64,000 nucleotides of DNA, from positions 1,302,001 to 1,366,000 of the forward strand of contig CAWJGO010000002.1 of assembly GCA_963842515.1 (NCBI GenBank), read 5' to 3'. Shown piece after piece: positions 54,289 to 62,647 of this stretch. A program made the position numbers and the translations under genes. The stretch's first letter is position 1; each line of letters starts with the position of its first letter. The notes beneath the pieces were generated by a model. It was not told the DNA's origin, searched no databases, and saw only the letters and a program-made list of their open reading frames with translations. This DNA is from CADEED01 sp963842515 (GTDB lineage Bacteria > Pseudomonadota > Gammaproteobacteria > Steroidobacterales > Steroidobacteraceae).

Positions 54289-56160
54289 ATGCAGATCTAT
54301 CGTTTCGGTGAGTTCGAGCTCGATCTCGACGCCTTCGAGCTAAAGTTGCCCGGCAAGGCCGTGAAGCTCGAGCGTCGCGCGCTCGACTTGCTCGCGCTGC
54401 TCGTCAGACAGCCCAACCGCCTGGTGCCTCGCGAGGAGATCATCGCGGCGCTATGGCCGCCGAATGTCGTCATCGATTTCGAGTCCGGGCTCAACACACT
54501 CGTGCGCAAGGTGCGCGCCGCGCTCGGCGATTCGACCGGCAGCCCGAAGTTCATCGAGACCGTGCCCGGCAGGGGCTACCGATTCGTCGCGCCGGTCAAG
54601 ACGTTCACGGAGCCCGCGCCGCCAGCGGTCCCCGCAGCTCCGCCTCCCGATCAATCACCCCCACGCCGGCCTCGCTCAATACTGATCGTCACTGCCATGG
54701 CATTGGTGGTGCTGATTACTGCAACGATCGCGTGGCTCGTGGCCGACACGCGGGTCGGCCCGACACGAATCGCCGTGCTGCCATTCGAAAACCTCACAGG
54801 AGACGACGAGTTCGCATACCTGGCATCCGGCCTCGCCGAAGAAACCGGCACTGCACTCGCGCAAATCGACATCAACAACCTGCGTGTCATCCGCGTGTCA
54901 GCGCAGGGTCTCGTCGAGTCTTCGCTCTCGATCGGCGACTTCGGCCGCAAGTATGGCGTTGACTTTGTCGTGCATAGCTCGCTGCGGCTGGAACGGCCAC
55001 GCATCCGGGTCACCTCGCGGCTCGTGCGGATCGCCGATAGCGAGCAGGTCTGGTCGGCGTCGATCGACCGCGAGCTCACCAACGTGCTCGGCGTGCAACG
55101 CGAACTCAGCACGGCGATTGCCGAGCAGGTCAGGATGCGGCTGTCACCCGAGTTCGCCGCCGCCATCGCCCGGCGTCAGACCCAGAACCCGACGGCGTAT
55201 GCGCTCTATCTGAAGGCACGCTACGAGTGGAGCAAGCTCACCCCCGCCGCGACCCGGCGGGCGCTGGAATATTTCGAGCAGGCCACGCAGGCAGACCCGA
55301 ACTATGCACTCGCCTGGGCGGGACTGGCGTTCGGCGCCATCACCTCGACGCGCACCGCCGACGTGGCGCCGATGACCGCCGTACCGATTTCGCGGCATGC
55401 ACTGGACGAGGCACTGCGGCTGGGGCCCGATCTCGCCGAAACGCAGTACGCTCAGGGCTACTACAGCCTCTTCCACGAACTGGACGGTGCGGCGGCCGCG
55501 AAGGCCGCCCGCGCAGCCATCAAGCTGGATCCCAACAACGCCCAGGCCCACATGCTCCTCGGCGTTTCGTTGATGCGGGCCGTCGACGCGGTCGAGGGGC
55601 GCGAAATGATGCGCCGGGCGCGCGAGCTCGAACCGATGTTCGCGCTCGCCTTCGCCAACTCGGCCAACGTGGCGCTGCATACGGGCGATGTGCAAGGCGC
55701 GCTCGAGTTCTCGAGACAGACGATTGCCATCGATCCGGAATTCTGGCTCGGCCACTACTACCTTGGTCATGCCCAACTCGCGCTCGGCGATCTGAACGCC
55801 GCGCTGCAGGCATCGACGGATGCGGCGCGACTGTCGAACGGGCACTCGTTGACCTACACCGCTCGCGTCGAGCTGCTGGTACAGCTCGACCGGCGGGAAG
55901 AGGCGCGCAAGTTGTTGGAAGACGCGGAAGAACGGGCCGCCAGCCAATACATGCCTCCTTACTCGCTGGCAGTGCTGCAGGCGCTCGTCGGCGACAAAGA
56001 CGCGGCATTCGCCCGGCTCGATCGCGCCATCGAGGTGCATGACGTGAATTTGCTCGGTCTCGAGGGTGACCCCAGCCTGCGTTCCCTGCACGACGATCCG
56101 CGATTCAAAGATCTGGTGCGCCGCTGCGCGTGCAGCATCAATTCCACCGCCAAACGGTAA
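54289..56160 (+). CDS. CadC-like membrane-bound winged-helix regulator with TPR sensor domain
   Basis: 623 residues. The N-terminal OmpR/CadC-type winged helix (about 1-105) has 'YRFGEFELDLDAFELKLPGK', 'LERRALDLLALLVRQPNRLV' and 'KFIETVPGRGYRFVAPV'. A Pro-rich linker leads to one transmembrane helix ('LIVTAMALVVLITATIAWLV', about 130-150). A FlgO-like alpha/beta domain follows (about 155-285, 'TRIAVLPFENLTGDDEFAYL'), then TPR repeats ('AIKLDPNNAQAHMLLGVSL', 'SRQTIAIDPEFWLGHYYLGH'). It thus binds DNA inside the cell and senses in the periplasm in one chain. The start at 54289 aligns with the family N-terminus. The divergent TonB receptor is the most likely target (inference). Confidence 0.9.
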   Translation: MQIYRFGEFELDLDAFELKLPGKAVKLERRALDLLALLVRQPNRLVPREEIIAALWPPNVVIDFESGLNTLVRKVRAALGDSTGSPKFIETVPGRGYRFVAPVKTFTEPAPPAVPAAPPPDQSPPRRPRSILIVTAMALVVLITATIAWLVADTRVGPTRIAVLPFENLTGDDEFAYLASGLAEETGTALAQIDINNLRVIRVSAQGLVESSLSIGDFGRKYGVDFVVHSSLRLERPRIRVTSRLVRIADSEQVWSASIDRELTNVLGVQRELSTAIAEQVRMRLSPEFAAAIARRQTQNPTAYALYLKARYEWSKLTPAATRRALEYFEQATQADPNYALAWAGLAFGAITSTRTADVAPMTAVPISRHALDEALRLGPDLAETQYAQGYYSLFHELDGAAAAKAARAAIKLDPNNAQAHMLLGVSLMRAVDAVEGREMMRRARELEPMFALAFANSANVALHTGDVQGALEFSRQTIAIDPEFWLGHYYLGHAQLALGDLNAALQASTDAARLSNGHSLTYTARVELLVQLDRREEARKLLEDAEERAASQYMPPYSLAVLQALVGDKDAAFARLDRAIEVHDVNLLGLEGDPSLRSLHDDPRFKDLVRRCACSINSTAKR

Positions 56161-56294
56161 CAATCGCATCCCCGCGCGGCTTCAGCCACGCAGCACGAAA
56201 ACTTCAGCCATTCTCCAGACCCCCTCCATGGTGATGGAGACCCCTACGTCGAATGCTCGCCCCGAACCTGGGCTCTGCTCGGAAGGGCATTCGA

Positions 56295-57863
56295 ATGGAA
56301 ACACACCGACAATGTTGCCGTGCAGCCGGGCTCGCCATGCTGAGCCTGGTGGGAATCGCGATGTCTGGTTGCGGCGGCGGCGCGGAATCCAACCCGCCGC
56401 CGCCGGCTTCTCAGCAGCCGCCCGCCGCCCTGCCGGCAGCCACGGGTTCAGGCACCCTCACAATCACCGTGACGGACCTCGATGGCCGGCCGGTGAGAGA
56501 TGCCCGTGTCTCGGTCACAAACCGCTCGCAGACCGCTTTCGCCGGTAGCGCGCGCACCGATTCCAACGGATCTGCCACCTTTGGATCTCTGCCGGCGACA
56601 GTCGATGTCTCTATCGCCCACGACTTCGGCTTTCACGGCCTGGAGAACGTCAGTGTGGCGCAACGAGGCGGCACAACCGTCGCCGTGACCTTACTACCCG
56701 GCCGGCCGCAGCCGACAGTTGCGCTGCTGCCAGTCGAGATTCCGCCCGGCAGCGTCAATCCGGACCGGAACGAGCTGACCCTGCAGGTCACGATCGTCGC
56801 ATCGCCCACGGCACCGTTGGTGCTCGCGGGATATGGAGACTTCTCTCCGGCCTCGACGCCTTCCCTGGGCTTGGAACTCGGAGAAAACGCCAACGACTCG
56901 CGGCGAGAGTGTTATGTCTGGCTCGATCGGCGGCGCACCGTGCCCTCTTGCGGCACGACATGGGGAACCAGTCCTTACACGGTTTCGGTCGAGCAGTTCA
57001 GCTACGACGCGGCTGGGCCCTCCCCGTTTCCAGCATCGGCTTCGGTGCAGAGCACGATGCTGGTCATCGACCAGAGCCGGCGCGTGTCGACGCTCGATGC
57101 GGGCGCATTCCGTTCGTACGCCGCCAGGCGATTCATCGAGCGCATCTTAAGTCCGGGCGAACCAAGAACGCTTTCCGTCGCCGGCTTCGCGGGCAGTGGC
57201 GGTGATCCGGCAACACCTCGCTCGCTGCCGACTGAGCCGCTCTGGGTTCCATCCGGGACCGCTTCGGTCTTCACGGCCGACGAAGTCATCCTGAAATCGA
57301 ACGTCGGAGTTCTCGAGCCTTTCATTGGTGGTGCTGCCCCACTGTTCGACGCGCTCGAGGCCGCCGTCGCGCTGACCGCGGTGTCGGCGCCATCCGGTGA
57401 TCGCGCCGTCGTGGCGCTGCTCGGTGGCGGTGACGACCGCGAATTGACCGCACCGGATCGGGATCGCGCACTCGCGTCACTGCGGCGGCAGCGGGATGAC
57501 ACCGGAGTACGAACGATCCTCATCGACGCGGCACCCACCGTGCCACTCGCCGTGCACCGGGAAATCGCGGAACTGGCGGCGGCGATGCGCGCGCCGACGA
57601 TCTCGCTCGGAGCGACGATGGACGAACGTCAGTTCTTCGCGCAAACGTGGGCGTCGGGGTCTCTGGCGGCGCTGGATCTCGCGGCCGATCTGACCAGGGG
57701 ATCGCACCTGCCGACCCTGTCGGCGGCATTCCGCGTGAGAGCAAACGCGGCCGGCGCCTTTTCGTCAGGCGCAATCCTGCGCGGAGTCCTCTACGTCGAA
57801 AGCGAGATCTGTCCCATGGGTTGCTGGGAAATACCGCTGGCGTTCGCGATCGAGATTCCGTGA
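56295..57863 (+). CDS. Large lipoprotein with carboxypeptidase-regulatory-like domain, unknown function
   Basis: 522 residues. The leader ends in a lipobox ('SLVGIAMSGCGGGAESNPPP'), so it is a predicted lipoprotein. After a Pro-rich linker, residues 50-130 form an Ig-like domain ('GTLTITVTDLDGRPVRDARV', 'TDSNGSATFGSLPATVDVSI') of the carboxypeptidase regulatory type. The remainder has an alternating fold with 'TMLVIDQSRRVSTLDAGAF' and 'RAVVALLGGGDDRELTAPD', suggestive of a von Willebrand A-like domain, though the MIDAS DxSxS motif is not intact. No specific family is recognised. It follows the regulator gene by 134 bp on the same strand. Confidence 0.6.
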   Translation: METHRQCCRAAGLAMLSLVGIAMSGCGGGAESNPPPPASQQPPAALPAATGSGTLTITVTDLDGRPVRDARVSVTNRSQTAFAGSARTDSNGSATFGSLPATVDVSIAHDFGFHGLENVSVAQRGGTTVAVTLLPGRPQPTVALLPVEIPPGSVNPDRNELTLQVTIVASPTAPLVLAGYGDFSPASTPSLGLELGENANDSRRECYVWLDRRRTVPSCGTTWGTSPYTVSVEQFSYDAAGPSPFPASASVQSTMLVIDQSRRVSTLDAGAFRSYAARRFIERILSPGEPRTLSVAGFAGSGGDPATPRSLPTEPLWVPSGTASVFTADEVILKSNVGVLEPFIGGAAPLFDALEAAVALTAVSAPSGDRAVVALLGGGDDRELTAPDRDRALASLRRQRDDTGVRTILIDAAPTVPLAVHREIAELAAAMRAPTISLGATMDERQFFAQTWASGSLAALDLAADLTRGSHLPTLSAAFRVRANAAGAFSSGAILRGVLYVESEICPMGCWEIPLAFAIEIP

Positions 57864-57925
57864 TCCCGGAACCCCCACCGCGTCGCGGGTTTGAGTCGAG
57901 TACTGACTAACAAAGTGAGGCCAAT

Positions 57926-58420
57926 ATGAAATCGTTCGTTTCAACCGGCGCGACGGCGCTGCTCATCTCCCTGATTGCCGGCGGCGCAACAGCGCATGAC
58001 GGCGACAGCCGCGGTTCCCGCGACGACGGCAACCGCATCGTCGGCTTGTGGGGCACGGAAGCGCTCGTTGGTACGTGCGGCGCGACCCCGCAGACGCCTA
58101 TTCGAAACACGCTGCTCTTCCACGCTGGCGGCACCGTTGTCGAAAACCCACGCTTCCCGCCCGGTGGCGCCGGGAACTATCAGCGCGGGCAAGCGCTCGG
58201 GACCTGGGTCTACGATTCCCGCAGCCGCCGGTATTTCATCCACCTGCGGTTCGACAACTACGTCGCTAACGCCTATCACGGCTACTCGACGGTCGATCGC
58301 GAAATCACGCTCACCAAGCGCGGGACGTATGCCTCAGGGCCCGTCCGGTCTGCGCGTTACGCGGCGGATCGATCGCTGATCAGTGAAGTGTGCGGCGACG
58401 CCGTTTCCACGCCGTTGTAG
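57926..58420 (+). CDS. Small secreted protein of unknown function
   Basis: 164 residues with a signal peptide ('STGATALLISLIAGGATAHD'). The mature protein begins with a short charged, Asp/Arg/Gly-rich stretch and then a compact beta-rich domain ('RNTLLFHAGGTVVENPRFPP', 'LGTWVYDSRSRRYFIHLRF'), compatible with a small lipocalin-like barrel. Two cysteines (in 'VGTCGATP' and 'SEVCGDAV') could form one disulfide joining the ends. No family is recognised with confidence. It lies 62 bp after the lipoprotein gene on the same strand and may be part of the same transcript. Confidence 0.65.
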   Translation: MKSFVSTGATALLISLIAGGATAHDGDSRGSRDDGNRIVGLWGTEALVGTCGATPQTPIRNTLLFHAGGTVVENPRFPPGGAGNYQRGQALGTWVYDSRSRRYFIHLRFDNYVANAYHGYSTVDREITLTKRGTYASGPVRSARYAADRSLISEVCGDAVSTPL

Positions 58421-58481
58421 TGGGCGATGCCGCCCGTCACTCACCCGATGGCCGACGGGCGGCTTTCCCAAGATGATTCGC

Positions 58482-58937
58482 TCACACGAATCCGATCCAG
58501 CGCCCCGCGATCAACACCGCAAGCCAGAGGCAGAACGAGAGGCCCGCCACCACGCGGGTAGCTAGCGTGACTGTCGGCAATCTGTGAGCTTCACGCTTCA
58601 GGTGCTGGTACGCGATGTTGCTCAGGGCCAGCGCCAGCAGGGCCAGCTTCCACAAGAAGGCGGTGTTAGCCAGGTACTCGGCGGGATTGACCGAGAACAG
58701 CCACGCGCCGGTGAAGATGGCGAGACCCAAGCCGGCGGCGGCGCTGCGTCTCAGGAAAGGGCCAAGCACCTCGAGAGGGGTGTGGCGAAAGCAGCCCATG
58801 AGTCGCAGATCCAGGGGCAGGATCGCGCCCACCAGCAAGCCGATGCCGAGTATGTGGGCGGCATTCACCAGCAGATAGGCGGTAGCCGATTGCTGCAGCC
58901 AAGTCGAGGTTGGCCACGCGCTGATCCATTCGACCAC
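58482..58937 (-). CDS. DUF6644-like four-helix inner-membrane protein
   Basis: 151 residues with about four hydrophobic segments ('AYLLVNAAHILGIGLLVGAI', 'AAAGLGLAIFTGAWLFSVN', 'FLWKLALLALALSNIAYQH', 'VVAGLSFCLWLAVLIAGRWI'). A histidine near the start of helix 1 (in 'NAAHILG') is conserved in relatives and could be a haem or metal ligand. It lies 15 bp downstream of a DUF6152-like gene on the same strand; these two are often neighbours (from memory of such clusters, not checked). Function unknown. Confidence 0.65.
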   Translation of the reverse strand: MVEWISAWPTSTWLQQSATAYLLVNAAHILGIGLLVGAILPLDLRLMGCFRHTPLEVLGPFLRRSAAAGLGLAIFTGAWLFSVNPAEYLANTAFLWKLALLALALSNIAYQHLKREAHRLPTVTLATRVVAGLSFCLWLAVLIAGRWIGFV

Positions 58938-58952
58938 GGGCCGCAGCGCCGC

Positions 58953-59369
58953 TCACTTCTTGCCGATGCGCTCGGGGTAGATGTCGAAGGTCTTGCCGGA
59001 CACCGTGATGCGCACGGCCTTCATGTGCCTCTTGTCTTTCTCCAGTGAGCGGTTGCCGAGCACCGAGATGGCATCGCCCACCTTGGCGGACTCGCCCGTG
59101 AATCCGGATTTCGCCGTCTGACTGGGGTTGCCAAGGTCCACCTGCCACAGTCCGTCCTGCGCATTCACTTGCAGCACCGGATGCGGCGGTGACATGGAGA
59201 TGGAACGAATCGTGCCCTGCAATTCGGATTGCTCTTCTTCGGCCCATGACCAGCCATGATGGGCAAAGGCCTGGACGGTGATGAGCGCGGCGGCGAGCAG
59301 TGTCGCGGCCAGCATGAAAAGGCGCGAACCTCGGAAATCACGGACTGGTGTGGACTGGGCGTGTTTCAT
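58953..59369 (-). CDS. DUF6152-like exported protein
   Basis: 138 residues with a signal peptide ('MLAATLLAAALITVQAFAHH'). The mature protein starts 'HHGWSWAEEEQSELQGTIRS', a hallmark His-His-Gly-Trp start. It continues as a small beta-barrel-like OB fold ('PHPVLQVNAQDGLWQVDLGN', 'KVGDAISVLGNRSLEKDKRH', 'VRITVSGKTFDIYPER'). Such proteins are predicted periplasmic and of unknown role. The two adjacent His residues at the mature N-terminus could bind a metal such as copper. It is probably co-transcribed with the downstream four-helix membrane protein gene (15 bp). Confidence 0.7.
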   Translation of the reverse strand: MKHAQSTPVRDFRGSRLFMLAATLLAAALITVQAFAHHGWSWAEEEQSELQGTIRSISMSPPHPVLQVNAQDGLWQVDLGNPSQTAKSGFTGESAKVGDAISVLGNRSLEKDKRHMKAVRITVSGKTFDIYPERIGKK

Positions 59370-59415
59370 GAGTCACTCCTGTGAGTCGGTTGGATTGAAC
59401 GGTACGTAGGGCCCC

Positions 59416-61023
59416 TCATTCCCACTCGATGGTGGCGGGCGGCTTTCCGGAAATGTCGTACACCACTCGTGAGATGCCCTTCACCTCGTTGACGATGCGG
59501 CGCGAACAGATGTCGAGGAAATCATAAGGCAGCCGTGCCCAGTGCGCGGTCATGAAGTCCACGGTTTCCACGGCGCGCAGCGCCACCACGTAATCGTAGC
59601 GGCGGCCGTCGCCCATGACGCCGACCGAACGCACCGGCAAAAATACCGCGAACGCCTGCGAGGTCTGGTCGTACAGATCGTGGCGGCGCAGCTCTTCGAT
59701 GAAGATCGCATCCGCGTAGCGCAGCAAATCCGCGTAGTCCTTGCGCACTTCGCCCAAGATGCGCACGCCGAGGCCTGGCCCCGGAAACGGATGGCGATAA
59801 ACCATCTCGCGCGGCAGACCCAGCTCCACGCCTAACTTCCGCACTTCGTCCTTGAACAGCTCGCGCAACGGCTCGACGAGTTTCATGCGCATGTTGGCCG
59901 GCAAGCCGCCCACGTTGTGATGCGACTTGATGACGTGCGCCTTGCCGGTCTTGCTGCCCGCGGATTCGATGACATCGGGGTAGATGGTGCCCTGCGCCAG
60001 CCAGTCGACATCCTGGAGCTTCTGCGCCTCTTCGTCGAACACCTTCACGAACAGGCCGCCGATGATCTTGCGTTTCCTTTCCGGGTCGGTCTCGCCGCGC
60101 AGCGCCTCGAGAAAGCGCGCTTCGGCGTCGACGCGAATGACTTTCACGCCCAGGTTGTCGGCGAAGATCTTCATGACCTGATCGCCTTCGTTCAGGCGCA
60201 TGAGGCCGTGGTCGACGAACACACAGGTCAGCTGGTCGCCGATGGCCTGGTGCAGCAGCGCGGCCACGACCGAAGAATCCACGCCGCCCGAGAGGCCGAG
60301 CAATACTTTTCCCTTGCCCACCTGCGCGCGCACGCGCGCGATGGCATCGTCGATGATATTGCCGACACTCCAGAGAGGTTCGCAACCGCAGATCTCACGC
60401 ACGAAACGCTCGAGCAGCTGCTTGCCCTGCAACGTATGCGTGACTTCCGGGTGGAACTGTACGGCATAGAAGCGGCGCGATTCGTCGACCATGGCAGCCA
60501 GCGGCGCGTTCGAGCTCGCGGCGACTGCGGTGAATCCGGGCGGAAGTGCTTCCACGCGATCGCCGTGACTCATCCACACATCGAGGATGGCGCGGCCCTG
60601 AGCGTCCTTACGGTCGAACAGGCCGTCGAGCAGTTTGTTGGGCGCGATGCTCGCGACTTCGGCGTAGCCGAACTCGCGATGATTGCTGGGCAGCACGCTG
60701 CCACCGAGCTGCTGCGCCATGGTCTGCATGCCGTAACAGATGCCGAGTACGGGAACGCCGAGCTCGAACACCACCTGTGGCGCGCGTGGCGGCTGCTGGT
60801 CGGTGACGGACTCGGGCCCGCCGGAAAGAATGACTCCCCTGGGCTTCCACTTGCGAACGTCCTCGGCGCTGACGTCCCAGGGCAGGATTTCGCAGAACAC
60901 GCCCTGCTCGCGCACGCGGCGCGCGATGAGCTGGGTGTACTGGGCGCCGAAGTCGAGAATCAGGACGCGCGAGGAGTGGATGTCGGTGGGTGGACTCATC
61001 GGACTCGCCGCAACACTGTTCAT
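59416..61023 (-). CDS. guaA: GMP synthase (glutamine-hydrolysing)
   Basis: 535 residues from ATG 61023, which has a GAGGT Shine-Dalgarno (an alternative ATG is eight codons later). It converts XMP to GMP. The N-terminal class I amidotransferase has nucleophile Cys in 'VLGICYGMQTMAQQLGG'. The ATP pyrophosphatase domain has the P-loop 'VLLGLSGGVDSSVVAALLHQ', and the C-terminal dimerisation domain ends 'ISRVVYDISGKPPATIEWE'. It is the second gene of a guaB-guaA operon, separated by 31 bp. A much longer in-frame reading into guaB was rejected. Confidence 0.97.
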   Translation of the reverse strand: MNSVAASPMSPPTDIHSSRVLILDFGAQYTQLIARRVREQGVFCEILPWDVSAEDVRKWKPRGVILSGGPESVTDQQPPRAPQVVFELGVPVLGICYGMQTMAQQLGGSVLPSNHREFGYAEVASIAPNKLLDGLFDRKDAQGRAILDVWMSHGDRVEALPPGFTAVAASSNAPLAAMVDESRRFYAVQFHPEVTHTLQGKQLLERFVREICGCEPLWSVGNIIDDAIARVRAQVGKGKVLLGLSGGVDSSVVAALLHQAIGDQLTCVFVDHGLMRLNEGDQVMKIFADNLGVKVIRVDAEARFLEALRGETDPERKRKIIGGLFVKVFDEEAQKLQDVDWLAQGTIYPDVIESAGSKTGKAHVIKSHHNVGGLPANMRMKLVEPLRELFKDEVRKLGVELGLPREMVYRHPFPGPGLGVRILGEVRKDYADLLRYADAIFIEELRRHDLYDQTSQAFAVFLPVRSVGVMGDGRRYDYVVALRAVETVDFMTAHWARLPYDFLDICSRRIVNEVKGISRVVYDISGKPPATIEWE

Positions 61024-61054
61024 CGGTACCTCGGACAATTTCACGTATCGTCTG

Positions 61055-62563
61055 TCACGACACGCGATAGTTAGGCGCTTCCTTGGTGATCTGCACGTCG
61101 TGCACGTGGCTCTCACGCATGCCGGCGCCGGTGACGCGCACGAACCTGGGGTTGGTGCGCATCGCGGAAATGCTGGTGCTGCCGGTGTAACCCATGGCGG
61201 CGCGCAGGCCGCCGGCGAGCTGGTGCAGGATCGCCACCAAGCTGCCCTTGTAGGGCACGCGCCCTTCGACGCCTTCGGGCACGAGCTTCTCGAGCTCGGC
61301 GGCGGTGTCCTGGAAATAGCGGTCGGCGGAGCCGTGCCGCTCGGCCATGGCGCCCAGCGAGCCCATGCCGCGGTAGGCTTTGTAGGAAGCTCCCTGGTAG
61401 AGCTCGACGTCTCCCGGTGACTCCTCGGTGCCGGCAAACAGTCCGCCGATCATCACGCAATCCGCGCCGGCAACGATGGCCTTGGCGATGTCACCCGAGA
61501 AGCGGATGCCGCCGTCGGCGACCACCGGCACTTTGTTCTCAACCGCGGCCGCGACGTTCGACACCGCCGAGATCTGCGGCACTCCGACACCGGCGACGAT
61601 GCGCGTGGTGCAGATGGAGCCGGGTCCGATGCCCACCTTGATGCCATCGACACCGGCCTTGACGAGATCGCGTGCGGCTTCGGCCGTCGCCACGTTGCCG
61701 CCGATGACCTGCAGGTCGCCCCACTTGGCCTTGATGCGCGCGATCATGTCGAGCACACCTTTGGAATGGCCGTGGGCGGTGTCGACGACGACCACGTCGA
61801 CTCCGGCCTCACGTAGCGCCGAGACTCTCTCGAGAGTGTCCTGGGCTGTCCCGACCGCGGCACCGACCCGCAGGCGCCCGGATGGATCCTTGCAGGCGCG
61901 GGGAAACTCGGTGGCTTTTTGAAAGTCCTTCACGGTGATCATGCCGCGCAATTCCTGGTCGCTGTTCACCACCAGCACCTTTTCGATGCGATGCTTGTGC
62001 AGCAGCAGCAGCACCTCGTCCTTGGGCGCGTTCTCGCGCACGGTCACCAGGCGCTCTTTCGGCGTCATGACGCTCGACACGGGCGCATCGAGTTTCACTT
62101 CGAAGCGCAGGTCGCGATGCGTGACGATGCCGACCACTTTCGCGCCCTGCACTACCGGCACGCCCGAGATGCCCTTCGATCTAGTTAGATCGATGACCTG
62201 GCGGATGGTCATGTCGGGCGGCACGGTGATCGGATCGCGGATCACACCGCTCTCGAATTTCTTGACACGCGCGACTTCGCCGGCCTGGCCGGCGATGGTC
62301 ATGGACTTGTGGATGATGCCGATGCCGCCTTCCTGCGCCATGGTGATGGCGAGGCGGGCCTCGGTGACGGTGTCCATGGCGGCGGACACGAGCGGCAGAT
62401 TGAGGCGGATATCGCGCGTGAGCCGCGTGCCGAGATCGACTTCGCGGGGCAGGATTTCCGAGTACGCCGGGACGAGAAGAACGTCGTCGAAGGTCAACGC
62501 TTCTTCGAGGATTCGCAGAGGGCCGGGGGGGTGGGTAGGCATGCGGGATTGTAATGGGGACAT
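61055..62563 (-). CDS. guaB: Inosine-5'-monophosphate dehydrogenase
   Basis: Up to 502 residues. It oxidises IMP to XMP with NAD, the rate-limiting step to GMP. The core starts 'EEALTFDDVLLVPAYSEILP'; a CBS-domain pair (about 105-220) is inserted ('VTVPPDMTIRQVIDLTRSKG'-like reading 'ITVPPDMTIRQVIDLTRSKG'). The active-site loop cysteine is in 'VGIGPGSICTTRIVAGVGVP'. Two starts are possible: ATG 62563, with AGGA 8 nt upstream but lying inside the palindromic element, and ATG 62542 just outside it, without a Shine-Dalgarno. It is divergent from xseA and co-directional with guaA. Confidence 0.97.
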   Translation of the reverse strand: MSPLQSRMPTHPPGPLRILEEALTFDDVLLVPAYSEILPREVDLGTRLTRDIRLNLPLVSAAMDTVTEARLAITMAQEGGIGIIHKSMTIAGQAGEVARVKKFESGVIRDPITVPPDMTIRQVIDLTRSKGISGVPVVQGAKVVGIVTHRDLRFEVKLDAPVSSVMTPKERLVTVRENAPKDEVLLLLHKHRIEKVLVVNSDQELRGMITVKDFQKATEFPRACKDPSGRLRVGAAVGTAQDTLERVSALREAGVDVVVVDTAHGHSKGVLDMIARIKAKWGDLQVIGGNVATAEAARDLVKAGVDGIKVGIGPGSICTTRIVAGVGVPQISAVSNVAAAVENKVPVVADGGIRFSGDIAKAIVAGADCVMIGGLFAGTEESPGDVELYQGASYKAYRGMGSLGAMAERHGSADRYFQDTAAELEKLVPEGVEGRVPYKGSLVAILHQLAGGLRAAMGYTGSTSISAMRTNPRFVRVTGAGMRESHVHDVQITKEAPNYRVS

Positions 62564-62640
62564 TCCTGATTTCCTAGTAAATGGGGACGCGCCTTTTCAG
62601 GCGCGTCCCCATTTGCCGGAAATCAGGAATGTCCCCATTA
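62552..62640. repeat. Nested palindromic (REP/MITE-like) element in the guaB-xseA intergenic region
   Basis: Outer arms of 23 bp (62552-62574 and 62618-62640) are perfect inverted repeats. Inside them a second 16-bp perfect inverted repeat (62579-62594 and 62599-62614) closes on a 4-base TTTC loop. Both arm types contain the core ATGGGGAC, so the core occurs four times, twice per strand. The element fills nearly all of the space between the divergent guaB and xseA genes. The design resembles palindromic repeats linked to RAYT-type (Y1) transposases in proteobacteria (inference). No transposase is in the window. Confidence 0.9.
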
Positions 62641-62647
62641 TCCGTCG

